A stretch of 64,000 nt of DNA from JBEIFW01 sp046081125 (lineage in GTDB: Bacteria; Actinomycetota; Acidimicrobiia; Acidimicrobiales; Ilumatobacteraceae), in the NCBI GenBank assembly GCA_046081125.1, contig JBJTVH010000004.1, positions 1 through 64,000 on the forward strand, written 5' to 3'. This document shows, piece after piece, positions 32,165 through 40,124 of this stretch. The notes under the pieces are model-generated. The model was given only the letters and a program-made list of their open reading frames with translations. It did no database searches and was not told where the DNA came from. Position numbers and translations under genes: made by a program. How positions within the stretch are numbered: position 1 is the stretch's first letter; every line of letters starts with the position of its first letter.

Positions 32165-33409
32165 CTACTTCTTGCCGAACCCGAACAGGTTCTGGCCGAC
32201 CTTGCGCATCTGGATCTCCTCGGAGCCCTCGGTGATCCGGTACCGGCGGTGGTGCCGGTAGATGTGCTCGAAGGGCATGTGCCGGCTGTAGCCGACCCCG
32301 CCGCAGGTCTGCATCGCCCGGTCCGCCGCGTCGCACGCCAAGCGGTTCGCCTTGTAGTTGCACATCGCGACGAGGTGCGTGACCTCCATGTGGTGCTTCT
32401 GGTCGAGCATCCAGGCGGTGTAACGCACGAGCTGGCGCAGCATCGCAGCGTCGGTGTGCAACTCGATGAGCGGGAACTGGATGCCCTGGTTCACGGAGAG
32501 CTTCTTGCCCCACGTGTAGCGCTTGTTCGCATAGGCGACCGCTTCGTTGATACAGAACTGGGCGGCACCGAGCGACGACGCTGCCTGTCGGATGCGGTTC
32601 TCGTGCACGAAGTGCTGCGCGAGATCGAGACCGTGGTCGACCCGACCGAACACCGAGGTCTGCGGCACCCGGACGTCGGTCAGCGACACCTCCGCGTGGT
32701 CGGTCGGCATGTTGAACGTCCACCAGAAGAACTCGACCTTGAACCCGGGCGAGTTGGTCGGGACGAGGAACGCCGAGATGCCGATCGGGTCGCCCGGGTT
32801 GCCCGAGGTGCGGGCGAAGATGATGTCGTGGGTGGCGTGGTGGAGCCCGGAGTTCCACCGCTTGGCCCCGTTGATCACCCATTCCTCGCCGTCGCGGTAG
32901 GCGCGGGTCTCGAGGTGCGTGGCATCGGAGCCGTGGTTGGGTTCGGTGAGACCGAACGCCAGTCGCTTGGTGCCCTCGAGGAACCCGGGCATCCACTCGG
33001 CCTTCTGCTCGGGGGTGCCGAAGTCGCGCATCATCAGCACCGTCGGGAAGTTGCCGACGATCGAGGACTCGTTCTGCAGGTCGTTGTGCAACCCGAGACC
33101 CTTGGTGGCGAGGTGCTCGCGGATGATCGCCATCTCGAGGTTGGTCGCCTGCTGACCGCCGTACTCCTTCGGGAGGGCGAGGCGCAGGAAGCCCGCCGCG
33201 TCGGCCCGGCGGCGCATCTCGCGCAGCAACGCCTCCCAGTCGGGGCGGGGCACGCCACCGGCCTCGAAGTCGGTACGGGCGTACTCGCGGCGGTGGTCGA
33301 AGAACCGCTCGTTGTCGTTGGCGGCCTGCAACGGCTTGATCTCCGCCTCGATGAACGCATCGAGTTCGTCGAGGCGGGCCTGGATGGCGGGCGGGATCGA
33401 GAAGTCCAC
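32165..33409 (-). CDS. Acyl-CoA dehydrogenase family protein
   Basis: 414 residues from GTG 33409 (GGAG 9 nt upstream; GTG GAC TTC opening, MDFSIPP). LAFGLTEPNHGSDATHLETRAYRDGEEWVINGAKRWNSG forms the active-site loop region, then FGRVDHGLDLAQHFVHENRIRQAASSLG, and a CGGVGYSRHMPFEHIYRHHRRYRITEGSEEIQ tail with the usual glutamate region. Substrate not readable. It is convergent with the aldo-keto reductase and divergent from the MFS gene. Confidence 0.91.
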   Translation of the reverse strand: MDFSIPPAIQARLDELDAFIEAEIKPLQAANDNERFFDHRREYARTDFEAGGVPRPDWEALLREMRRRADAAGFLRLALPKEYGGQQATNLEMAIIREHLATKGLGLHNDLQNESSIVGNFPTVLMMRDFGTPEQKAEWMPGFLEGTKRLAFGLTEPNHGSDATHLETRAYRDGEEWVINGAKRWNSGLHHATHDIIFARTSGNPGDPIGISAFLVPTNSPGFKVEFFWWTFNMPTDHAEVSLTDVRVPQTSVFGRVDHGLDLAQHFVHENRIRQAASSLGAAQFCINEAVAYANKRYTWGKKLSVNQGIQFPLIELHTDAAMLRQLVRYTAWMLDQKHHMEVTHLVAMCNYKANRLACDAADRAMQTCGGVGYSRHMPFEHIYRHHRRYRITEGSEEIQMRKVGQNLFGFGKK

Positions 33410-33513
33410 GGGCGTGCTCCGTCTGCTCGGCGGCGAGCGCCCCTCGCGCCCACTCCCCGGCGGCGAATCTACGGGCCGGGTCGCTCGCGGACCGAAACGG
33501 CTAGAACGGCACG

Positions 33514-33594
33514 GTGACCGACGACGACCCCGTGCCGGTCGCAGAGCGCGTGCCGCAGCACGCCGTCGGGCGCAGGGCCCGGGTGCCCCGGTGA
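33514..33594 (+). CDS. Possible 26-aa leader peptide upstream of the MFS gene
   Basis: GTG 33514 opens 26 codons (MTDDDPVPVAERVPQH, then a basic tail) ending in a TGA that overlaps the MFS start as GTGA. TAGAAC, one base off TANNNT, ends 6 nt before this GTG, so a leaderless transcript would be translated from here first. It may couple or tune MFS translation, or be fortuitous. Confidence 0.35.
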   Translation: MTDDDPVPVAERVPQHAVGRRARVPR

Positions 33595-34748
33595 CCGCGG
33601 CGGTGCGCCGGGCACCCCTCGGCGCTACGCGGCTCGAGCTGATCGCCCTCGTGCAGTTCCTCGGCACCGGCATGCTCCTGTCGGGCGTCCCCCGCTACCT
33701 GCGCGAGGAGCTCGGCGCCAGCCGGACCGCCGTGGGGATCGCGACCACGATCTTCTTCGTCGGTGCACTCGCCGTGCGACCCGCCCTCGGCCGCGCCCTG
33801 GACCGGTACGGGCGCCGCCGCTTCTTCCGCTGGTCGCTGGCCGGGCTGACGATCCTCACGATCGGGCTCGAACTGTCGAGCACGGTCGTCGCCGTGGGGG
33901 CGTTGCGCCTCGTACAGGGTGCGTTCGGCGCCGCGTTCTACACCTCGATCGCGACGATGACCGCCGACGTCGCCCCGCCCGACAAGCGGGGCTCTGCGGT
34001 CGGCCGGTTGTCGTTCGCGACGTACCTCGGGTTCGTGTTCGGCCCACTGATCGCCGACGTGGTGATCCCCTTCGGCTTCTCGGCCCTGTGGGCCGTGGTG
34101 ACCGTGGCGATGGCCGGCGCGCTCACGCTGGCCTGGTCCCATCCCGAGACACGACCGGAACTCGCTCCGGGCGAGGTTCGCTCGCGTCCCCCGCTCATCC
34201 ATCCGGCCGTGATCCGTCCTGGCCTGGCCCAGGCGGCGGTGTCGTTCGCCCTTTCGGCCACGACGGCGTTCTCCCCCGAGTTCGCCGGTTTCGTCGGCAT
34301 CGATCGTCCGGGCACGCTGTTTTCCGCCTACGCCGTCACCGTGCTGTTCGTGCGCGTGCCGGCGGGCCGGGCCTCGGACCGCCTCGGCGCGCACGTCGTC
34401 GCGATCCCGGCGCTCGCCCTCGGCGCAGTGGCTCTCGTCGTGCTGTCGCAGGCCCGCGCCCCGTGGTGGGCCTACCTGGCCATGGGGGTCGTCGGCATCG
34501 GGATGGGTGCGGTGTTCCCCGCGATGACCGCACTCGCCGTCGATCGTGCGCCCCCGGCCGAGCGCGGTGCTGCGCTCGGCTCGTTCCTCGCCTTCAACGA
34601 CATCGGCCAGGCCCTCGCCGGGCCACTCGCGGGCGTTGCCTCGGACGCCGGCGGCATCCGATGGGCCTTCGGTCTTCCGGCGATCGTGGTGGCGGGCGGG
34701 TTCCTCGTGGCGCTCGGCCTGCGGCCCCGCCGATCAGCCGCCGGCTGA
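33591..34748 (+). CDS. MFS transporter
   Basis: 385 residues with about 12 membrane helices. The loop 2-3 signature is RPALGRALDRYGRRRFF, and its repeat in the second half is GRASDRLGAHVV. It is a probable drug, metabolite or sugar exporter; there are no substrate-specific features and no adjacent regulator. GTG 33591 overlaps the stop of a 26-codon leader. Its 3' end overlaps the convergent PPOX gene by 15 bp. Confidence 0.88.
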   Translation: MTAAVRRAPLGATRLELIALVQFLGTGMLLSGVPRYLREELGASRTAVGIATTIFFVGALAVRPALGRALDRYGRRRFFRWSLAGLTILTIGLELSSTVVAVGALRLVQGAFGAAFYTSIATMTADVAPPDKRGSAVGRLSFATYLGFVFGPLIADVVIPFGFSALWAVVTVAMAGALTLAWSHPETRPELAPGEVRSRPPLIHPAVIRPGLAQAAVSFALSATTAFSPEFAGFVGIDRPGTLFSAYAVTVLFVRVPAGRASDRLGAHVVAIPALALGAVALVVLSQARAPWWAYLAMGVVGIGMGAVFPAMTALAVDRAPPAERGAALGSFLAFNDIGQALAGPLAGVASDAGGIRWAFGLPAIVVAGGFLVALGLRPRRSAAG

Positions 34749-35159
34749 CGACGCGCCGTCGAAGCGGAGGATCACCGCACAGTCCTCGGCGCGCCGGCGC
34801 CGGATCCATCCCCCGATCGTGCCGAACGCGTCGATCATCGCCGCTTGCCAGCCGTACTTGCGCCGCACCGCCGCCGACACCCCGGCGGCCTCGTCACCGA
34901 CGACGACCACGGCCCGGGCCGGCACCTCGGGCGCCCCGTCGACCACGCGGCCCCGCCGGTCGCAGGCCCGCAGCGTGACCTCGGGGAAGTTCCGGATCCG
35001 CTTCACCTTGCCCGAGTCCGCTCCCGTGGTGAACCCGGCGGCACCGTCGCCCAGGGGGGCGATCCACACGGGGCTCGACACGGTCTCGCCGCTGCGCTTG
35101 CGGGTGGTGATCGACACGTACCGTTCGCGAGCAAGGCTCACACCATCGGCGGCGCTCAT
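34734..35159 (-). CDS. PPOX-class F420-binding split-barrel protein
   Basis: 141 residues of the pyridoxamine-phosphate-oxidase-like split barrel: ERYVSITTRKRSGETVSSPVW, GAAGFTTGADSGKVKRIRNFPEVTLRACDRRG, then AVRRKYGWQAAMIDAFG. This arrangement fits the actinobacterial PPOX subgroup that binds F420 in place of FMN. The substrate is unknown. ATG 35159 is fixed by minus-strand TAGGGT 7 nt away; the longer start at 35189 is less likely. Confidence 0.84.
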   Translation of the reverse strand: MSAADGVSLARERYVSITTRKRSGETVSSPVWIAPLGDGAAGFTTGADSGKVKRIRNFPEVTLRACDRRGRVVDGAPEVPARAVVVVGDEAAGVSAAVRRKYGWQAAMIDAFGTIGGWIRRRRAEDCAVILRFDGASSAGG

Positions 35160-35166
35160 GCGCAGC

Positions 35167-35172
35167 ACCCTA
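35167..35172 (-). promoter_or_regulatory. Leaderless-type -10 hexamer for the PPOX gene
   Basis: Minus-strand TAGGGT ends 7 nt before ATG 35159. Confidence 0.5.
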
Positions 35173-35211
35173 CCGACCATCGTGGGCACCGCCGCCGGGG
35201 GTACCGGTGTC

Positions 35212-35217
35212 TAACGT
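35212..35217 (+). promoter_or_regulatory. Leaderless-type -10 hexamer
   Basis: TAACGT ends 6 nt before ATG 35224. Confidence 0.5.
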
Positions 35218-35223
35218 GGGGCC

Positions 35224-35751
35224 ATGCCGACGTTGGTCTGGTCCGACACCGCGCTGGCCACGGGCCGGGCGCATCGGTGTTCCCCGGCGCAGTTCCGGTC
35301 CTACCCGCCGAGCCCGTGGTCGTGGCTGACCGTCGACCCCGACGGCGGGCCTGGCGCCGGCGTCGCCTGCTCGATCGGCCACTACGAACCGCTGTGCGAT
35401 CGCCTGCTCGGCACTCGGTCCGCGCCGCAGGACCGTCGGCCGGGAGCGCCGTCGCTGTTGACGGTGCTCACCCGCGCGGTCCCCGGCCAGGACGCCGCCT
35501 ATCACGACTGGTACTCCGGCACGCATCTCCCCGAGGTGCTGACCCTTGCGGGCTACGTTGCCGCCCAACGGTTCTCGGCGTCGGCCGAGTCGTCGGTCCC
35601 GCGGCCGTTCCTCGCCCTGTACGAGCTCGACGCCCGCGACGCGCAGCCGGTGCTCGACACCCTGGACGCTGCGACCCGCACGTGGATGCGGCGCAGCGAC
35701 GCGATCGACGGCCCGGCCATCCTGGCCTGGCTGTTCGACCCGGTCGACTGA
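35224..35751 (+). CDS. Dimeric alpha-beta barrel (EthD-like) protein
   Basis: 175 residues. The C-terminal half has the ferredoxin-like stress/EthD pattern: TVLTRAVPGQDAAYHDWYSGTHLPEVLTLAGYVAAQRFSAS, then FLALYELDARDAQPVLDTL. The N-terminal half (CSIGHYEPLCDRLLG) is less clear and may be a second degenerate repeat. Relatives bind small hydrophobic ligands. Function unknown; divergent from the PPOX gene. Confidence 0.72.
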   Translation: MPTLVWSDTALATGRAHRCSPAQFRSYPPSPWSWLTVDPDGGPGAGVACSIGHYEPLCDRLLGTRSAPQDRRPGAPSLLTVLTRAVPGQDAAYHDWYSGTHLPEVLTLAGYVAAQRFSASAESSVPRPFLALYELDARDAQPVLDTLDAATRTWMRRSDAIDGPAILAWLFDPVD

Positions 35752-35781
35752 CCGCAACCGCCCCTGGGCGGGCGGCGGTTT
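35751..35781. terminator. Possible bidirectional hairpin between convergent genes
   Basis: CCGCC (35758-35762) pairs with GGCGG (35767-35771) around CCTG, extended by ACCGC (35751-35755) with GCGGT (35775-35779) and followed by TT. It lies between two convergent stops. The T-tract is very short, so termination is uncertain. Confidence 0.35.
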
Positions 35782-35804
35782 CCAGACGCGTCGCAGGCCG
35801 CGGT

Positions 35805-36803
35805 TCAGGACGCGTCGAGCGAGGCCAGGAATCGCAGCAGCACCTCGGTGACCTCGGCGGCCCGTTCCTGCTGGATCCAATGACCGGCGCCCTCGATCAT
35901 CAGGCACTCGCGCAGATCGGGCAGCACCGCTCGCATACCGGCGATCGCCTCGGGGGTGTTGCCTGCGATCAGGTCGAGGGTGCCGCCCACGTAGCACGCC
36001 GGCTGGGTGATCGTGCGCCCCTGGAACGGGGCGAGGATCCCGGGCAGCGCATCGATGTTCCGGTACCAGTTCAGCCCGCCCCGGAACCCCGATGCCGTCA
36101 GTTCGGCCGTGTAGAACGCGAGGTCTTCCTCGGTGAGCCAGGGGGGCAACCGGTCGGGCACCACGAGCTGCTCGGTCAGCGTCTGGCCGGCGGGGAAGTG
36201 CCCGTCGGTGCACGCAGCGGCCACGCCGTCGGCGACGATGTCGCCCGAGATGAGGTAGAGGAACCCGAGCACGCTGCGGCGGACATCGGCCTCGAGATCG
36301 GCCTCGGCCACACCGGGTTCCTGGAAGAACAGCCGGTAGTAGTCGCGGTCGGGTCCGGCGTTGGCGCGCGTCAGGTCCCCGATCGTGACGCCCTCGGGCA
36401 GCGCCGGGATCACCCCGGTGAACGGCACGCTCATCGCGGCCACGGCCCGGAACACGTCGGGGCGCAGCAGGGCCGAGAACCACGCCACCGGTGCCCCCCA
36501 GTCGTGCCCGACCACCACGGCCTCCCGCTCCCCGAGCGCGTGCACGACACCGACCACGTCGCCCACGAGGTGGTTGAGCGAGTAGTCGCCCACGGCCGTC
36601 GGCTTCGAGGTGCCGCCATAGCCGCGCATGTCCATCGCCACGGCGCGGTAGCCGGCGCCGGCAACCGCCGGGAGTTGGTGCCGCCACGAGTACCAGGACT
36701 CGGGGAACCCGTGGCAGAACAGCACGAGCGGTCCTTCGCCCTGCTCGACGAGATGGACCGAGATGCCGTTGGCGTCGACGGTGCGATGGAGGAGGCCGAC
36801 CAT
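35805..36803 (-). CDS. Epoxide hydrolase-type alpha/beta hydrolase
   Basis: 332 residues. HGFPESWYSWRHQLPAVA holds the HGxP oxyanion motif, VVGHDWGAPVAW the nucleophile Asp, NWYRNID a lid tyrosine, and GAGHWIQQERA the catalytic His. This Asp-His-Tyr set fits epoxide hydrolases, which open epoxides to diols; haloalkane dehalogenases are similar but need different halide-binding residues. Minus-strand TAGCGT ends 6 nt before ATG 36803, although the methyltransferase gene ends only 9 bp upstream. Confidence 0.88.
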   Translation of the reverse strand: MVGLLHRTVDANGISVHLVEQGEGPLVLFCHGFPESWYSWRHQLPAVAGAGYRAVAMDMRGYGGTSKPTAVGDYSLNHLVGDVVGVVHALGEREAVVVGHDWGAPVAWFSALLRPDVFRAVAAMSVPFTGVIPALPEGVTIGDLTRANAGPDRDYYRLFFQEPGVAEADLEADVRRSVLGFLYLISGDIVADGVAAACTDGHFPAGQTLTEQLVVPDRLPPWLTEEDLAFYTAELTASGFRGGLNWYRNIDALPGILAPFQGRTITQPACYVGGTLDLIAGNTPEAIAGMRAVLPDLRECLMIEGAGHWIQQERAAEVTEVLLRFLASLDAS

Positions 36804-36809
36804 CTCGGG

Positions 36810-36815
36810 ACGCTA
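36810..36815 (-). promoter_or_regulatory. Leaderless-type -10 hexamer for the epoxide hydrolase gene
   Basis: Minus-strand TAGCGT ends 6 nt before ATG 36803 and overlaps the stop of the upstream methyltransferase gene. Confidence 0.4.
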
Positions 36816-37556
36816 CCGCGGCCCCAACACCAGCACGTCGTGATGGGAGACCTGCGGGCGCGGCCGCCGGGGTTCGGGCAGCGCCTCGAGCTGCGCGAGC
36901 ACCGGGGCCACCACGCGCGCCCAGGTGGGCTCGTCGAGATCCCACAGGCTCGACCACGTCCGGGCGCGAATCTCGGCGGCGAGATCGGCCGGCGACTTCG
37001 CCTGGGCCTCAGAAGCCGTACGGTCCCGGCCGATCAGCTCGAGCGACGGCGGCAGCGCTGCGACGATGCCCGAGGCATGGCGCATGCCCGCCGGCCGCAG
37101 GACGTTCTGCATCCCGTCGAGCAGGCTGGTGACGTCGTCGGCGGACCGCACCGCCTCGGACGGCACGACGAGCAACCGGCCGCCGGGGGCGAGGAGACCC
37201 GCGGCTGCGTCCAGGAACGCCGGCGCGTCGGGGACGAGTTGCAGCACCCAGGTGATGACGACGACGTCGGCCGCGCCGGGCCGCAGGGGCGGCCGGTACC
37301 CGTCGCCTCGGGCCACGCAGTCGCCGAGCCTTTCCCGGGCCCGGACGAGCATCGGCACCGACAGGTCGATCCCGACGACGGCGATCCCCCGTTCGCGCAA
37401 CGCCTGCGCGATCACCCCGGTGCCGATGCCCAGTTCGACGACGCGCTCGCCCGAGCCGATCCATCGGGCCATCGCCTCGGCGAACCGGCGGCCACGCTCG
37501 ATCCCCCCACGGGTGGCGTCGTAGCGGTCGGCGATGCGGTCGAAGGCGACGGACAC
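36813..37556 (-). CDS. Class I SAM-dependent methyltransferase
   Basis: 247 residues. VVELGIGTGVIAQALRERGIAVVGIDLSVPMLVRARERLG is the SAM-binding core (about residues 40-75), followed by DVVVITWVLQLVPDAPAFL and LAPGGRLLVVPSE. Opening SVAFDRIADRYDATRGG is typical of small-molecule methyltransferases. GTG 37556 is preferred over 37565 because minus-strand TACGGT lies 7 nt upstream of it. Substrate unknown. Confidence 0.86.
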   Translation of the reverse strand: MSVAFDRIADRYDATRGGIERGRRFAEAMARWIGSGERVVELGIGTGVIAQALRERGIAVVGIDLSVPMLVRARERLGDCVARGDGYRPPLRPGAADVVVITWVLQLVPDAPAFLDAAAGLLAPGGRLLVVPSEAVRSADDVTSLLDGMQNVLRPAGMRHASGIVAALPPSLELIGRDRTASEAQAKSPADLAAEIRARTWSSLWDLDEPTWARVVAPVLAQLEALPEPRRPRPQVSHHDVLVLGPR

Positions 37557-37563
37557 GTCGGTC

Positions 37564-37569
37564 ACCGTA
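37564..37569 (-). promoter_or_regulatory. Leaderless-type -10 hexamer that decides the methyltransferase start
   Basis: Minus-strand TACGGT ends 7 nt before GTG 37556. It overlaps the alternative GTG 37565, ruling that out for a leaderless message. Confidence 0.45.
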
Positions 37570-37637
37570 GGCCGTCGCGCTGCGCTACAACGGCGGCACA
37601 CGCGGGGGCGAGGTCCACCGCACGAAGGGGGGCGGCC

Positions 37638-39368
37638 ATGGCCGAGTTCGATCTGGTCCTGCGGGGCGGCACCGTCGTCGACGGGCTGCGCACCCCGCGC
37701 TACCGCGCCGACGTCGCCGTGCGGGACGGGCGCATCGCGTCGATCGGGCGGATCGCGCCGCACCGTGCTCGGCGCGTCCTCGATGCCGACGGCTTGATCG
37801 TCGCTCCCGGGTTCGTCGACCTGCACACCAACTACGACAGCCAGCTGTTCTGGGACCCGTGGTGCACCATCTCGGGGTGGCACGGGGTGACGACCGTCGT
37901 GATCGGCAACTGCGGGTTCGGGTTCGCCCCGTGCCGGAGCGACCAGCAGGAGCGGGCGATGCTGACGATGGCCCGCAACGAGGCCGTGCCCCTGGAGTGC
38001 ATGCGGGCCGGCATGCCGTGGGACTGGGAGACCTTCCCGCAGTTCCTCGATTCGGTCGATCGCACGGCCAAGGGCGTCAACGTGCTGTCCTACGTCGGGC
38101 TGAACCCGCTGCTGGCCTACGTGTTGGGTTGGGAGGAGGCCAAGCGCCGACCCTGCCGTGACGACGAACGGGTTGCGCTGCAACGCCTGCTGGCCGAGGC
38201 GATGGAGGCCGGGGCGTGCGGGTGGTCGGCGCAGCTCAGCGGGGTCGACACCGTGCAGCGCGACTACGACGGCACCCCGATGATCACCGACGTGATGGCG
38301 ACGGCCGACCTTGACGCCTGCGCCGAGGTCCTCGGGCGACTGGGCCGTGGGTTCATCCAGATGGCCGGTTCGTTGCCGATGGCCGAACACCTCGCGGAGG
38401 TCTCCGGCCGGCCGGTCGTGTGGAACCTGCTGGCCGCAGCCACCGACCAGCACGGCGCCCCGGCGATGGCGCACGCCGCCGCGCTCGCGGCGCTCGACCG
38501 GGCCAACGCCGCCGGTCGCCGGGTCTTCGCCCAGGCCCTGACCGTCGACGTCGGGTTCGAGTTCACCCTGGAGGACTGGAACCTGTTCGACTCCTCGCCG
38601 CTGTGGCGCGAGGTCACGCTCGGCGACGCCGCGGCCCGGATGGAGAAGATGAGCGATCCGGCCTGGCGGGCGCAGCTGCGGGCCGAGTACGACGCCGGAC
38701 GCGGCCCGGTGGCGGGCGGCGGCACCGAGGAGCGTGACGTGCGCGTCGGCTCCGGCCTCGGGGAGTTGCTGCTCGAGTGGGTGGCCACCGACGACCCCGA
38801 GCTGAAGAAGCTCGAAGGGCTGACGGTCGCCGAGATCGCGACGATGCAGGGCAAGCACGCCGTCGACGTCCTGCTCGACGTCTCGATCGCCGACGGGCTG
38901 CGCGCCGGGTTCGGCACCCCGCCTCGCCACACCAACGTCGACGCCATGCGGGAGATCGCGACGTCACCGTTCGCGCTGCCCGGGGTGAGCGACGGCGGGG
39001 CGCACACGAAGTTCATCACCCTGGGCGCCTACCCGACCGAGCTGCTGGCCACCTGGGTGCGCCGCCACGGGATCATGAGCCTCGAGGAGGCGCACTGGCG
39101 GCTTTCCGCCTACCCGGCGCTGGCCGCCGGCGTGTTCGACCGGGGATTCCTGCGCGAGGGCGCACCGGCCGACATCGTCGCCTACGACTTCGACGGCCTC
39201 GACCTGCTGCCGAGCGAGCGCACGAGGGACTTCCCGGCCGGCGCCTGGCGCCTCACCCGCAAAGCCGACGGCTACCGGTGGATCCTCGTCAACGGCGAGG
39301 TCACCTTCGCCGACGGCGTGGGCACCGGCTCGACCCCCGGGCACCTGCTGCGTCACGGACGGGCCTGA
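37638..39368 (+). CDS. Amidohydrolase family protein (D-aminoacylase-like)
   Basis: 576 residues. The N-terminal beta-sandwich (FDLVLRGGTVVDGLRTPRYRADVAVRDGRIASIG) is followed by a TIM barrel whose metal motif reads APGFVDLHTNYDSQ instead of the usual HxH, as in the one-metal D-aminoacylases. GNCGFGFAPC supplies a cysteine ligand and GVSDGGAHT the catalytic Asp region. The family hydrolyses N-acyl-D-amino acids, but many homologues have other substrates. AAGGGGGG just before ATG 37638 is a strong ribosome site, so this gene has a leader. Confidence 0.87.
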   Translation: MAEFDLVLRGGTVVDGLRTPRYRADVAVRDGRIASIGRIAPHRARRVLDADGLIVAPGFVDLHTNYDSQLFWDPWCTISGWHGVTTVVIGNCGFGFAPCRSDQQERAMLTMARNEAVPLECMRAGMPWDWETFPQFLDSVDRTAKGVNVLSYVGLNPLLAYVLGWEEAKRRPCRDDERVALQRLLAEAMEAGACGWSAQLSGVDTVQRDYDGTPMITDVMATADLDACAEVLGRLGRGFIQMAGSLPMAEHLAEVSGRPVVWNLLAAATDQHGAPAMAHAAALAALDRANAAGRRVFAQALTVDVGFEFTLEDWNLFDSSPLWREVTLGDAAARMEKMSDPAWRAQLRAEYDAGRGPVAGGGTEERDVRVGSGLGELLLEWVATDDPELKKLEGLTVAEIATMQGKHAVDVLLDVSIADGLRAGFGTPPRHTNVDAMREIATSPFALPGVSDGGAHTKFITLGAYPTELLATWVRRHGIMSLEEAHWRLSAYPALAAGVFDRGFLREGAPADIVAYDFDGLDLLPSERTRDFPAGAWRLTRKADGYRWILVNGEVTFADGVGTGSTPGHLLRHGRA

Positions 39369-39419
39369 CCGACCGGGCGGTGCGCCGGTACCGTGCCGGA
39401 TCGTGTCGGCCGCCCGCCT

Positions 39420-40124
39420 TCAGATCACCGGCCGGCTGCGCGTCGGCGGTCGGGGCGTGCCATCGGAGAACTGCCGCCCGTCGTAGTACGTCGCCGCCGT
39501 ATCGGGGCGCCCCCGGCGCGACGTCCACCGCCACGTCAGCGACACGCGGGGTCGCTCGATCCCCGGCATCGCCGGCACCCCGTGCAGCCAGTCCCGCTGG
39601 CATGCGCCACCCATCACCAGCAGGTCACCCTCCCCCGGGGTGAGCACGATGTCGTCCGGTCCGGCGCCGGCGGGAACCCGTTCGGCCGCCGCCTGCGCCC
39701 ACGAGCCCCGAGGGCGGAACACGAACGGGCGGCGGGGCCCGAGCACCACGATGGCGATGCGCGTGTCCTCGAGCCACCGCAGCTCGCGGTCGCTGTGCAG
39801 GCCCTGGAAGTCGTTCCCGTCGCGGTAGAGCAGCGCCGCAACCCCGTCGAGCGGCACGCGGTAGGTCGCTTCGAGGTGCAACCCGGTCTGGCGCAACAAC
39901 GTCGAGGTCTCCGGACGCAGCCACGCCCCGAGCCGGCGCTCGGGGACGTAGCGGTCGTAGCGCAGCACCTCGGTCTGCTGCCACGGCGCTCCGGCTTCGA
40001 TCTCGACGAGCGCGCCGAGCGGCTCCCGCACGAACTCCTCGACGACGTCCACCCAGCTCCCGGCGTCGAGGTTGATGCGCCGGGCCGGGGCCCGACGCCG
40101 GATGACCAGATCGGGCGGCGTCAG
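39420..40124 (-). CDS. AlkB-like 2-oxoglutarate/Fe(II) dioxygenase, probable CTG start
   Basis: 234 residues if started at CTG 40124. Iron ligands are in GLHSDRELRW (HxD) and DWLHGVP (His); RVSLTWRWT carries the 2-oxoglutarate arginine, and GDLLVMGGACQ is the AlkB core strand. The family repairs alkylated nucleobases by oxidative demethylation. No ATG/GTG/TTG precedes the conserved RRINLDAGSW segment; CTG 40124 overlaps the upstream stop as CTGA, in line with the NTGA overlaps elsewhere. The fallback GTG 40052 would cut into conserved sequence. Confidence 0.82.
   Translation of the reverse strand: MTPPDLVIRRRAPARRINLDAGSWVDVVEEFVREPLGALVEIEAGAPWQQTEVLRYDRYVPERRLGAWLRPETSTLLRQTGLHLEATYRVPLDGVAALLYRDGNDFQGLHSDRELRWLEDTRIAIVVLGPRRPFVFRPRGSWAQAAAERVPAGAGPDDIVLTPGEGDLLVMGGACQRDWLHGVPAMPGIERPRVSLTWRWTSRRGRPDTAATYYDGRQFSDGTPRPPTRSRPVI

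Noticed and set aside
34845..37637. A 1507-codon plus-strand ORF extending the amidohydrolase upstream
   Set aside because: The part before 37638 is antisense to the PPOX, hydrolase and methyltransferase genes and lacks any domain. A strong ribosome site marks ATG 37638.
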